A stretch of 11,949 bases of DNA from CAYLXU01 sp964388055 (GTDB lineage Bacteria > Patescibacteriota > Minisyncoccia > UBA6257 > JACRHW01). Positions 1 through 6,886 of this stretch are shown here, in pieces. Numbering within the stretch: the first letter of the stretch is position 1; each line of letters opens with the position of its first letter. Made by a program: the position numbers and the translations under genes. The stretch is from assembly GCA_964388055.1 (NCBI GenBank), contig CAYLXU010000024.1, positions 1 to 11,949 on the forward strand, written 5' to 3'. Under the pieces are notes generated by a model that saw nothing but the letters and a program-made list of their open reading frames with translations, did not search any database and was not told the DNA's origin.

Positions 1-994
1 CCGAGGAGGACCCCCTTTCGACAGAAAGTAACTTATCTGAAAAGCGCTGAAGCCGTTTTTCAGAGTCCTCGTAGGCAGACCGAACATTAGTAAGATGTTT
101 GCCCACAACAAGAAACCTCTCCTCAAATTTTCTATAATCCTCCCTTAACCGAGAAAGATGATTTAAGATCTCTTGGGTTTGCTGTTCTATCTGCATACCA
201 CGCAAACCAATAAGAACTGTTTGTAAATAACTATAGAGCGTGCTTGGAGAAACCGGAATGACATGTTTTTTAAAGGAATACGCTGTGAGGTCATCTTCCC
301 CCCTTACGACAAACTCGTAGTAGATATGTTCCGAAGGCACATACATAAATGCAATACTTAATGTTCCTTCATCCGAAAGAATGTACTTCTTTGCAATTTC
401 ATCAATACGTATCTTCACCGAACGCACAAAAGATTTTCTGTATGCTGTTTTTTCTTCATCTGTCTCCGCCGCATTAAAGCGAACAAAATCCTCAAGGGGG
501 AATTTAGAGTCTATCGCAACAAGCTTGTCTTTAAACTTAATAACCGCATCAACCGTTTCTCCTGTTTTAAATGTAAACTGCTCCTCGAAGTGTTCCTTGG
601 GAAGTATCTCAGAAAGCAATTGAGACAACATCAACTCTCCCAACCCCCCACGCATCTTGGGAACAGAAAGAATGTCTTTAAGGGAGGAGATGTCCTTGGC
701 AATATCGCCCACCCTCACAATCTCCTGACCTATTGAATGCATACGATTGTGAAACATCTCAGTGGAATGGCGTACACTTTCTTGTCCCTCACGCAACCGC
801 GCATTAACCTGAGTGGTAAGATCATTCATTTGTTGAAAAAGCAATGAACTTATCCGATGCATCTGCTCTGAAGAAGATTGCAAATGTAAAGCTAACTTCT
901 CATTGTCTGTCTTGGCATCATTAAAACTACGATACAAAAAGTAACACACCACAATAAGAGAGACCCCCACTATACCCAAAAAAAGAAATTCCAT
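1..994 (-). CDS. rmuC: RmuC family DNA recombination protein (C-terminus cut by window edge)
   Basis: The reading frame is open from an ATG at 994 to base 1, giving 331 complete codons without a stop, so the C-terminus lies outside the window. Residues 1-21 form one hydrophobic membrane segment (MEFLFLGIVGVSLIVVCYFL). Residues 28-110 look like a polar coiled coil. From about 110 the RmuC domain follows: GGLGELMLSQLL (116-127), the family hallmark DSKFPLEDFVRF (162-173), and YVPSEHIYYE (218-227). RmuC proteins are membrane-tethered, have a nuclease-like fold and in E. coli limit recombination at inverted repeats; the biochemical role is not settled. The start codon is only 3 bases downstream of the dnaJ stop, so the gene is very probably the last visible member of the heat-shock operon. 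An AGGG sits just before the ATG but is too close to be a good ribosome binding site, so coupling to dnaJ translation is likely. Identification is confident. Confidence 0.93.
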   Translation of the reverse strand, partial: MEFLFLGIVGVSLIVVCYFLYRSFNDAKTDNEKLALHLQSSSEQMHRISSLLFQQMNDLTTQVNARLREGQESVRHSTEMFHNRMHSIGQEIVRVGDIAKDISSLKDILSVPKMRGGLGELMLSQLLSEILPKEHFEEQFTFKTGETVDAVIKFKDKLVAIDSKFPLEDFVRFNAAETDEEKTAYRKSFVRSVKIRIDEIAKKYILSDEGTLSIAFMYVPSEHIYYEFVVRGEDDLTAYSFKKHVIPVSPSTLYSYLQTVLIGLRGMQIEQQTQEILNHLSRLREDYRKFEERFLVVGKHLTNVRSAYEDSEKRLQRFSDKLLSVERGSSS

Positions 995-997
995 GCC

Positions 998-2068
998 CTA
1001 AAATGAATCTTTATGTTGTTCCAAAAATTCACGAAGTTTTTTATCAAGACGTTCAGGAAACTTGAGGTGCACCTCAAGCACTAAGGTACCACGACGAGTT
1101 GAATTAAGATACGGAAATCCTTTTCCGGCAAAGGTAAGGATTTGTGGTGTATCCTTGAAAGGTTGAATTTTTACTTTAATCTCCTCCCCATCTATGTTTC
1201 TAAAAGTAATCTCCTTGCCCAGAAGTGCCTCAGCAATATTTACCGTAATCCTGGAACCGATATCTGCTCCACGACGAACAAATTGAGGGTGTGGCCTTAC
1301 ACGCACTCGTAAATACAGATCCCCCGCAGCGGCACCTCGCTCCCCCACGGAACCACCACCAACAACCTTGATTACTTGACCATCCTCTATTCCTGCCTTT
1401 ACCTCTACGGAAACTTCTTTTTTCTTTTTTATACGCCCACTCCCGACACAGGTGCCACACTTCTTTTCTGGAATACTCCCTTGTCCACGGCACTCTGCAC
1501 ATGTCACCACCTTTGCAAACGTTCCAAAAAAACTTTTTTTAGTTTCACGAATCTCTCCACGCCCATTACACGATACACATGTTTTTGTCTTTGCTGAGAG
1601 TCCACCCGTACCACTGCACTCCCCACAAGAGACATAATCGTCAAAGACAAGTGTTTTTGTAACTCCGCGGAAAACATCCTCAAATGCAAGTTCCACTTCC
1701 TGCATTACATCATTTCCCCTCTCTCTCGTACGTCTACGCTGCCCAAGGCCAATATCCCCAAATAAGTCCTCAAACACGTCACCAAGGCCAGACATGTCAA
1801 ATCCTTCAAAACCACCAAATTGGAAATCGAAACCACCAAAACCGCCCCCCGGAGAACCCCCATCGAATGTCCTACCAAATTGGTCATATTGAGCACGCTT
1901 CTGCTTATCAGAAAGCACTTGATATGCTTCGGTGACCTCTTTAAATTTGGCCTCATTTCCACCCGCACGGTCGGGATGGTGTTCTCTGGCCAATTTACGA
2001 TAGGCTTTTTTAATCTCCTCCTCCGAGGCAGAACGAGTGACCCCGAGAATTGAATAATAATCCTTCAT
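998..2068 (-). CDS. dnaJ: Chaperone protein DnaJ (Hsp40)
   Basis: This 356-residue protein is a full type I DnaJ, slightly shorter than the usual 370-380. The J domain is at 1-67, with the HPD tripeptide at 31-33 that stimulates DnaK ATPase. A Gly/Phe-rich linker spans about 69-107. The cysteine-rich zinc domain has four CxxCxGxG motifs: CGECSGTG (148-155), CVSCNGRG (164-171), CAECRGQG (190-197) and CGTCVGSG (204-211). The two-lobed C-terminal substrate-binding region follows, including EALLGKEI (280-287). It acts in the cytoplasm, delivering unfolded proteins to DnaK. The gene lies 12 bases after the membrane-protein gene and 3 bases before rmuC, inside the CIRCE-controlled operon. No Shine-Dalgarno is visible before the ATG. 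All zinc ligands and the HPD motif are intact, so it should be functional. Confidence 0.97.
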   Translation of the reverse strand: MKDYYSILGVTRSASEEEIKKAYRKLAREHHPDRAGGNEAKFKEVTEAYQVLSDKQKRAQYDQFGRTFDGGSPGGGFGGFDFQFGGFEGFDMSGLGDVFEDLFGDIGLGQRRRTRERGNDVMQEVELAFEDVFRGVTKTLVFDDYVSCGECSGTGGLSAKTKTCVSCNGRGEIRETKKSFFGTFAKVVTCAECRGQGSIPEKKCGTCVGSGRIKKKKEVSVEVKAGIEDGQVIKVVGGGSVGERGAAAGDLYLRVRVRPHPQFVRRGADIGSRITVNIAEALLGKEITFRNIDGEEIKVKIQPFKDTPQILTFAGKGFPYLNSTRRGTLVLEVHLKFPERLDKKLREFLEQHKDSF

Positions 2069-2080
2069 ACGTGTAACATT

Positions 2081-3205
2081 TTATGAAAATGAAAGTATCT
2101 CTTTACTTCTTGGTTCAAAACGAATGACAACAACTCCTATAATAACGAGAAGTTCTAATAAAAGATAGCCCAGAAGACTAGCAACCAAACCAGGAATAAC
2201 TCCAAGCCCACGCATCACCATAAAGACAAAAACAGAAACAAGAACCAAAAACCACACCGTTTCTTTAAAGACAGGGGGGAACAAGCGTCCATTTATAACT
2301 CGCGAAACGATACTATACAAGGATTCTTCCATGTCCATTTCAAATCCAGCTAACTCTCCCCAAAAAATCCTCGATTCAGATACTATTTCACGCACAAGAC
2401 GCTTCTGCTCCCCCGAAGAAAGCGGTGGCACCTTTGAATTTTCCATATATACGCTCAGTTTCTGTTCGGCCCCTAATGTAAGAAAGGAGTTAAAATCCAT
2501 ACTCCAAGAAAAACCAGGAAAAAACTTCTGAACCACAACGTCGGAGGATTCCAAAACACTCTTCACATATGCCTCAGGAACCACAACCCTCTCCTGATAC
2601 ACCCCAAAAACATTTAGGTAAACAAAAACAAAAAAAACCGAAACTGAGCTGAGATACATCCCCATCCCCCTTGACGTAACACTCCACCAATTAATCTGAA
2701 GGAAGGCTTCTTTTTTGTGTTGAATTTCTTGGGTCCCCAATAACATCCATACAAGAACACCGCCCAACAACACAACACCGAAACCATTCACAAAATAATC
2801 GCCAGCTCCCACAAGTAATGCACATACTGAAAAAAGATGGATCCAAAACAAAACATGCCTCTCAAGAAGTATCCCTACAACACCGGACAAAGCAAGATAC
2901 GCTACCAGACTAATAAGCAAAGGAAGGAGTGGCGAAACGCTGGACAACGAAAAAGACAAAAGACTTTGTGGTGCAAAAATCCCGACAAAAAAGGCCGCAA
3001 CAATAACTCCAATCCCAAACACAACAGGCATGGCTTTAGTAGACATTGGCGTCATGCGCCCACCTTGTTGTTTGATCTCTACGTCCTTACCCTCCTTAAC
3101 ATTTATTGCACCGTAGTCCACACCCCTTAATGAAAAGGTCTTTTTTGATTTATGTTTTTGATTCATAAAACAGGAAATCGGCGCCAACAAAAACCATGTC
3201 CCCAC
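2081..3205 (-). CDS. Uncharacterised polytopic membrane protein between dnaK and dnaJ
   Basis: I do not recognise this family. The protein is 374 residues from a GTG start at 3205 whose G is the last base of the dnaK TAG stop (TAGTG overlap), with AAGG eight bases upstream; translational coupling is therefore likely. An ATG at 3166 gives a more ordinary N-terminus (MNQKHKSKK, 361 residues) but has no ribosome binding site. A charged N-terminal stretch to about residue 58 precedes hydrophobic segments at about 61-79, 93-114, 118-138, 140-157 and 181-201. A hydrophilic loop of about 120 residues follows (202-325), then one or two long hydrophobic segments at about 328-366. No catalytic motif, peptidase HExxH or nucleotide-binding signature is visible. 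Its place in a chaperone operon suggests co-induction under heat or envelope stress, but that is inference from position only. Confidence 0.8.
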   Translation of the reverse strand: MGTWFLLAPISCFMNQKHKSKKTFSLRGVDYGAINVKEGKDVEIKQQGGRMTPMSTKAMPVVFGIGVIVAAFFVGIFAPQSLLSFSLSSVSPLLPLLISLVAYLALSGVVGILLERHVLFWIHLFSVCALLVGAGDYFVNGFGVVLLGGVLVWMLLGTQEIQHKKEAFLQINWWSVTSRGMGMYLSSVSVFFVFVYLNVFGVYQERVVVPEAYVKSVLESSDVVVQKFFPGFSWSMDFNSFLTLGAEQKLSVYMENSKVPPLSSGEQKRLVREIVSESRIFWGELAGFEMDMEESLYSIVSRVINGRLFPPVFKETVWFLVLVSVFVFMVMRGLGVIPGLVASLLGYLLLELLVIIGVVVIRFEPRSKEILSFS

Positions 3206-5070
3206 TATTCTTGCCTTATGTCTCCGTCCTGCCCAGACTGAGGATCTGATCCACCTTCTGGCTTAGATCCATTCTGATATAATTTTGCTCCGATACGAGA
3301 AAGGTCTTGAGAAAGTTTCTCTGTGGCACCCTTGATCTCATCTATATTATCCCCCTCTTTTGCCTTCTTGAGAAGTTGTATATCATCCTCGAGTTCTTTT
3401 TTCTCTTCTGCGCTAACCTTTTCTCCCTGCTCCCTAAGGGTTTTCTCAGTCAAATAAATGGTACTTTCAGCCACATTTTTTACCTCTACAAGATCCTTCT
3501 TCTTTTTATCTTCCTCTGCATGAGAGGCAGCATCTCTTTTCATTCGTTCAATTTCAGCATCCGAAAGACCAGTTGACGCTTCGATGCGAACAGACTGAAC
3601 TTTTTGTGTTGCCTTGTCTTTTGCTGAAACATTTAAGATTCCATTCGCATCAATATCAAACGACACCTCGACCTGAGGTACTCCTCGTGGGGCGGGAGGG
3701 AGCCCATCAAGAATGAAACGGGCAAGTGTGCGATTGTCTCCTGCCATTTCACGTTCACCCTGTAACACATGAATCTCTACAGAGGGCTGATTATCGCTTG
3801 CTGTAGAAAATACCTGGGAACGACTCGTGGGAATAGTGGTATTTTTTTCAATTATTTTCGTGAAAACTCCACCAAGGGTTTCAATACCCAAAGATAGTGG
3901 AGTCACATCAAGGAGTAACACATCCTTCACATCACCCTGAAGTATACCTCCCTGAATTGCTGCGCCTACGGCAACAACCTCGTCGGGATTAATTCCTTGG
4001 TGAGGATCTTTTCCAAACAGACCCTTCACCGCCTCCTGTATGGCGGGCATACGTGTCTGACCACCCACAAGAATCACCTCATTAATATCTCCGACCTTAA
4101 ATCCAGCCTCCTCAACCGTCTTTTTTGTAAGTTCAATTGAACGGTCGATAAGACCTCGAACAAGTCCCTCAAGCGTAGCCCGCGTCATCTTCATTTCAAA
4201 GTGCTTGGGTCCAGACGCATCTGATGTAATAAAGGGCAAATTTACTTCCGACTCAACACTTGTTGAGAGCTCATGTTTTACTCGCTCAGCAGCCTCTTTG
4301 AGACGTTGTAACGCAAGACTATCCTTTGTAAGATCTATTCCCTCCCGCTTCTTAAATTCATTAACAAGATAGTCGATAATAACCTTGTCAAAATCGTCTC
4401 CACCAAGATGCATGTCTCCCCCTGTTCTCTTTACCTCAATAACATCATCCCCTATCTCAAGTACCGAAATATCAAACGTTCCGCCTCCAAAGTCATACAC
4501 CACGATTTTTTCATCTTTCTTTCTATTGAGTCCGTATGCAAGTGCTGCAGCAGTGGGTTCATTTAAAATACGCTTGATCGTTATCCCAGCGATCTCTCCC
4601 GCATTCTTGGTCGCCTGCCTTTGACTATCGTCAAAATACGCAGGAACGGTAACAATCACCTCATCAATTTTTTCACCAAGCTTTGCCTCGGCATCTGCTT
4701 TTAGTTTTTGAAGAACCATTGCAGAAATCTCTTCAGGACGATACCATTTATCCCCCATTTGTATTTCGACACCTCCATTCGCCGCCTCGCGCAACTCAAA
4801 AGGAAACCACGTTTTGTCATGCTGGACCTCTTTGTCAGAAAACTTCCTTCCAATTAAACGCTTTACTGAAAAAATAGTATTCTTTGGGTTAGTAACAGCC
4901 TGACGTTTTGCAAGCAACCCCACCACACGCTCTCCCGATTTTGAAAGCGCAACAACAGAGGGGGTTGTCCTGTTCCCCTCGGTATTCTCTAAAATTTTAG
5001 GAGTACCAGCCTCTACAACCGCAACCGCTGAATTTGTTGTACCAAGATCAATACCTAATATTTTTGCCAT
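3205..5070 (-). CDS. dnaK: Chaperone protein DnaK (Hsp70)
   Basis: This 621-residue protein is a complete Hsp70, close to the usual 610-640. The ATPase domain shows GIDLGTTNS (6-14), TVPAYFDDSQRQATKNAG (141-158), NEPTAAALAYG (170-180), YDFGGGTFDISV (192-203) and ILVGGQTRMP (333-342). The interdomain linker DVLLLDVTPLSLG (383-395) leads into the beta-sandwich substrate-binding domain and a helical lid (about 500-595). The polar tail (Gly, Ser, Asp, Gln) ends in DIRQE and is not the usual acidic EEVD-like ending. DnaK folds client proteins in the cytoplasm using ATP, with DnaJ and GrpE encoded beside it. The ATG at 5070 is set by the conserved MAKILGIDLG start; no Shine-Dalgarno precedes it. 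The stop TAG overlaps the GTG of the next gene. A 38-bp palindrome lies just upstream in the gap after grpE. Confidence 0.98.
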   Translation of the reverse strand: MAKILGIDLGTTNSAVAVVEAGTPKILENTEGNRTTPSVVALSKSGERVVGLLAKRQAVTNPKNTIFSVKRLIGRKFSDKEVQHDKTWFPFELREAANGGVEIQMGDKWYRPEEISAMVLQKLKADAEAKLGEKIDEVIVTVPAYFDDSQRQATKNAGEIAGITIKRILNEPTAAALAYGLNRKKDEKIVVYDFGGGTFDISVLEIGDDVIEVKRTGGDMHLGGDDFDKVIIDYLVNEFKKREGIDLTKDSLALQRLKEAAERVKHELSTSVESEVNLPFITSDASGPKHFEMKMTRATLEGLVRGLIDRSIELTKKTVEEAGFKVGDINEVILVGGQTRMPAIQEAVKGLFGKDPHQGINPDEVVAVGAAIQGGILQGDVKDVLLLDVTPLSLGIETLGGVFTKIIEKNTTIPTSRSQVFSTASDNQPSVEIHVLQGEREMAGDNRTLARFILDGLPPAPRGVPQVEVSFDIDANGILNVSAKDKATQKVQSVRIEASTGLSDAEIERMKRDAASHAEEDKKKKDLVEVKNVAESTIYLTEKTLREQGEKVSAEEKKELEDDIQLLKKAKEGDNIDEIKGATEKLSQDLSRIGAKLYQNGSKPEGGSDPQSGQDGDIRQE

Positions 5071-5084
5071 AATTGACGAAAATG

Positions 5085-5122
5085 TAGAATTTAGAAACTA
5101 GAATTCTATTTTCTAATTTCTA
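5085..5122. repeat. 38-bp near-perfect palindrome between grpE and dnaK
   Basis: In the 69-base gap between grpE and dnaK, two 19-base arms meet without a spacer at the centre GAATTC (between 5103 and 5104). Seventeen of 19 positions pair; the mismatches are at 5090 and 5098. Each arm is built from units like TAGAA(A/T)TTAGAAA. A further 11-base piece, CTATTTTCTAA, occurs at 5106-5116 and again exactly at 5127-5137. No T-tract follows the stem on the minus strand, so it does not look like a terminator. It could be an mRNA processing or stabilising hairpin, a protein-binding site, or one copy of a dispersed intergenic repeat. What is certain is the symmetry; function is not known. Confidence 0.85.
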
Positions 5123-5139
5123 ATTACTATTTTCTAAAT

Positions 5140-5625
5140 TTATTGTGCGACTTTTACTTTAGTTGTTCTTATTATTTTTCCGTTGAGAAAATACCCGTTT
5201 TGTAAGACTTCTACGATACTGCCGCTTGGATTATCAGACAAAACGCTCTCAAGTGCTTCATGAAGAGTCGGATCTAGTTCTGACCCTATTGAAACGTTGA
5301 CCTCTTCTACCCCATATCGCTTCATTATACTCCGCATCTGACTTTCTATCCGTTCGAGCTCTTTAGACACGTTTGGATCTTGCAACGATCTCTTTGCCGC
5401 CTCAAAACTGTCTAATACCGTAAGAAAATCCCTCATAACATCTTCTAAGTTGTTTTTTTTAAAGCGGGCAAATCTCTCATTTTCTTCTTTTTGAAAATTG
5501 AGATAGTCTGCCCGAGCCCGTTGCCATCCAGCAAGATATTCGTCCCTTTCCTTTTGTAGAATCTCCATCTCTTCTTGTGAGAACATTTTTTTATTTTCTT
5601 CTATTGGTGTATCAGTTTGATCCAT
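5140..5625 (-). CDS. grpE: Nucleotide exchange factor GrpE
   Basis: GrpE of 161 residues, at the short end of the family (typically 160-210). A short acidic N-terminus is followed by the long coiled-coil dimerisation helix (about 15-60) with RARADYLNFQKEENERF, then the DFLTVLDSFEAAKRSL segment (66-81). The C-terminal beta domain has YGVEEVNVSIGSELDPTLHEAL (104-125) and NGYFLNGKIIRTTKVKVA (143-160), the part that contacts the DnaK ATPase domain. GrpE releases ADP from DnaK and can act as a thermosensor in other bacteria. The ATG at 5625 is preferred because it gives the usual acidic leader; a second ATG at 5586 is possible. No Shine-Dalgarno is seen at either. The gene lies 73 bases after hrcA, in the operon. 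Confidence 0.96.
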   Translation of the reverse strand: MDQTDTPIEENKKMFSQEEMEILQKERDEYLAGWQRARADYLNFQKEENERFARFKKNNLEDVMRDFLTVLDSFEAAKRSLQDPNVSKELERIESQMRSIMKRYGVEEVNVSIGSELDPTLHEALESVLSDNPSGSIVEVLQNGYFLNGKIIRTTKVKVAQ

Positions 5626-5698
5626 ATATGATATTTAAGTTAAATCTTATGTGTAACTTGTGCGTTCAAGACAGAAGCGCACCAAACGCGTAAGCCCT

Positions 5699-6406
5699 TT
5701 ATAATGAATTAAAAAAGTTGCGTGATGCCTCCAAAAAAGAAAGATTTCTTTTGTACGGCATTCTTTTTGAACCCATAAGTACCGCAACACCCTCGAAACC
5801 GGAACCATGAAGGCTTGACACCATCACTGCAAGATCTTCACTCTTTGTAACAGGGCTCTCTTTTCCGATGAATACCCGTGAAACACCCACGTCTTTTACT
5901 CGCCTCGAGAACTCCCGGAGACGCTCGTCAAGCATCTCTACATCCTCCACAATCTCTCTTACAACCCTAGGAGAAAAAGAATCAAGTCGCGCAAACAAAT
6001 CATCCAATCCAGCCTGGTAGCTTACATCGTCCACGTAGACATTACAAAACGCATCACACGTATCTGCAGCAAAATTTGCAAAGTGATAAAACAATCTCTG
6101 ATCAGGACTTGTGGTAGAAAAAGTTTGTTTAAGAGTAAACACAAAACGATCCGGATTTATCCCCTCCACGACAAACTCGTTAACAAACCACTCAAGCGCC
6201 AAATCTGTTGGAAACCTTCCCCCAGAAACATGAGGTTGATACAAATATCCCATCTCATCGAGACGCGCAAGCTCATACCGCAACGCGGCAGGGCTTAATC
6301 CAAACCCCCCCTCCTCAAAAAGACGCTGAGAGGTGATGGGTTCGTTCTCTTGCAAATACGCGTGAAGTGCAAGTTCTAAAATGTGTGCCTGCCGCTCACT
6401 TATCAT
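5699..6406 (-). CDS. hrcA: Heat-inducible transcription repressor HrcA (short form)
   Basis: HrcA binds CIRCE operators and represses class I heat-shock genes; in studied bacteria its activity depends on the GroE chaperonin. From the ATG at 6406 the protein has 235 residues. The N-terminal winged helix-turn-helix is clear (ISERQAHILELALHAYL, then ITSQRLFEEGGFGLSPAALR, YELARLDEMGYL and QPHVSGGRFPT). The C-terminal core is also recognisable: SRVFIGKES, then GSKRMPYKRNLSFLEA. The usual length is about 340, so roughly 100 residues are missing from the middle, where the inserted dimerisation domain normally lies. The GP of the usual GPxRMxY motif is GS here. An ATG at 6415 would add three residues; a frame extension up to 6505 would run through the CIRCE operator and is rejected. 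No Shine-Dalgarno is visible. First gene of its operon. Confidence 0.92.
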   Translation of the reverse strand: MISERQAHILELALHAYLQENEPITSQRLFEEGGFGLSPAALRYELARLDEMGYLYQPHVSGGRFPTDLALEWFVNEFVVEGINPDRFVFTLKQTFSTTSPDQRLFYHFANFAADTCDAFCNVYVDDVSYQAGLDDLFARLDSFSPRVVREIVEDVEMLDERLREFSRRVKDVGVSRVFIGKESPVTKSEDLAVMVSSLHGSGFEGVAVLMGSKRMPYKRNLSFLEASRNFFNSL

Positions 6407-6423
6407 TGTTATCATTTTAACAA

Positions 6424-6450
6424 TTAGCACTCTCAAGTCAAGAGTGCTAA
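6424..6450. promoter_or_regulatory. CIRCE operator (HrcA binding site)
   Basis: The sequence is TTAGCACTC, nine spacer bases, GAGTGCTAA, which matches the CIRCE consensus at all 18 arm positions. It ends 8 to 17 bases before the two candidate hrcA start codons, the usual place for autoregulation, and so should control hrcA, grpE, dnaK, the membrane protein, dnaJ and probably rmuC. I see no convincing -35/-10 pair. A weak candidate on the minus strand upstream of CIRCE is TTGGCG, 16 bases, then TATGTG with a TGG extension. Identification of the operator itself is near certain. Confidence 0.97.
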
Positions 6451-6494
6451 TCCTATAAATAAAGCTTGTTTCACATACCATAGGATTAGTACTC
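6442..6494. repeat. Inverted repeat linking CIRCE to a third CIRCE-like half-site
   Basis: GAGTGCTAATCCTAT at 6442-6456 (which contains the CIRCE right arm) is the reverse complement of ATAGGATTAGTACTC at 6480-6494 in 14 of 15 positions, with a 23-base spacer. Bases 6486-6494 read TTAGTACTC, matching a CIRCE half in 8 of 9 positions. This arm could pair with the CIRCE right arm in place of the normal left arm. The mismatch is G-U in a plus-strand transcript but A-C in a minus-strand one. It may be a remnant of operator duplication or an extra HrcA contact. Confidence 0.7.
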
Positions 6495-6560
6495 GCCAAC
6501 CCCATGACGAAGAAGAAACTTTATGGAACAAAAACTTATTGGTTGTAACGTTTTTAACAT

Positions 6561-6589
6561 TAAAACAAAAAGCCCCCTCTTAAGGGCTT
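6561..6589 (-). terminator. Rho-independent terminator after the 74-residue gene
   Basis: On the minus strand AAGCCCTT and GGGGGCTT pair as an 8-bp stem (two G-U pairs at the top) closed by the tetraloop AAGA at 6570-6589, followed at once by TTTGTTTTA. The stem begins 4 bases after the TAA of the small gene. An A-rich tract precedes it, so it could also work on the plus strand, although no plus-strand gene needs it. It separates the small gene from the hrcA promoter region. Confidence 0.88.
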
Positions 6590-6593
6590 GTTT

Positions 6594-6818
6594 TTAAATA
6601 CTAATAGGAAGCTCAACGATCTCTCCAGTTTCTCTATGTCTTAACTGAATTACATATCCTTCAGACAGCTTATTTAACATAAAATAAAGGAACTGAATTG
6701 AAACTTTTACAACAATACTCTTCTCTTGACTACAGTTTTTAGACATATCTTCCAAAAGCAAGATTACTCCTTTGGGCAATACAAAAATTTTCCGTGCCTC
6801 ATCCCGCACATCTGACAT
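6594..6818 (-). CDS. Small hypothetical protein, 74 residues
   Basis: I do not recognise this protein. The ATG at 6818 is chosen because a perfect GGAGG lies 10 bases upstream and a consensus promoter just before that; an upstream in-frame ATG at 6968 would overlap the preceding gene and is unlikely. The protein begins MSDVRDEARKIFVLPKG, has a central amphipathic stretch with Ser, Lys and Glu, then a probable helix (VKVSIQFLYFMLNKLSEG), and ends in what looks like a beta hairpin (VIQLRHRETGEIVELPISI). There is one Cys and no signal peptide or clear membrane segment, so it is probably cytosolic. The helix-then-hairpin layout could suit a small nucleic-acid-binding or partner-binding protein, but no family can be assigned. 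It has its own promoter and terminator and is likely monocistronic and well expressed. Confidence 0.78.
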   Translation of the reverse strand: MSDVRDEARKIFVLPKGVILLLEDMSKNCSQEKSIVVKVSIQFLYFMLNKLSEGYVIQLRHRETGEIVELPISI

Positions 6819-6828
6819 GTATAATATA

Positions 6829-6833
6829 CCTCC
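6829..6833 (-). promoter_or_regulatory. Strong Shine-Dalgarno (GGAGG) that fixes the small-gene start
   Basis: GGAGG lies 10 bases before the ATG at 6818. It is the best ribosome binding site in the window; most neighbouring genes have none. It is the main reason for rejecting the longer frame starting at 6968. Confidence 0.88.
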
Positions 6834-6851
6834 ACAAAAAGAACCAAAAAA

Positions 6852-6880
6852 ATTATACCCCGCAATATATAAAATTACAA
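6852..6880 (-). promoter_or_regulatory. Consensus-type promoter for the 74-residue gene
   Basis: On the minus strand TTGTAA (6875-6880) is followed by a 17-base spacer and a perfect TATAAT (6852-6857). Transcription would start near 6846, giving a leader of about 27 bases with the GGAGG inside it. The promoter lies in the gap just after the stop of the upstream membrane-protein gene (6887), so it does not interrupt coding sequence. Confidence 0.8.
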
Positions 6881-6886
6881 AATATT

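Noticed and set aside
5626..5660. Promoter before grpE (TATCAT with a 17-base spacer)
   Set aside because: The -35 matches only two bases and the transcript would start inside the ATG.
6407..6505. Upstream extension of the hrcA reading frame to an ATG at 6505
   Set aside because: It would translate the CIRCE operator; family members begin at the MISERQ-like start, matching the ATG at 6406.
5699..6505. hrcA as a pseudogene because of its short length
   Set aside because: Both conserved ends are intact in one frame, with a perfect operator upstream; an internal reduction is more likely than decay.
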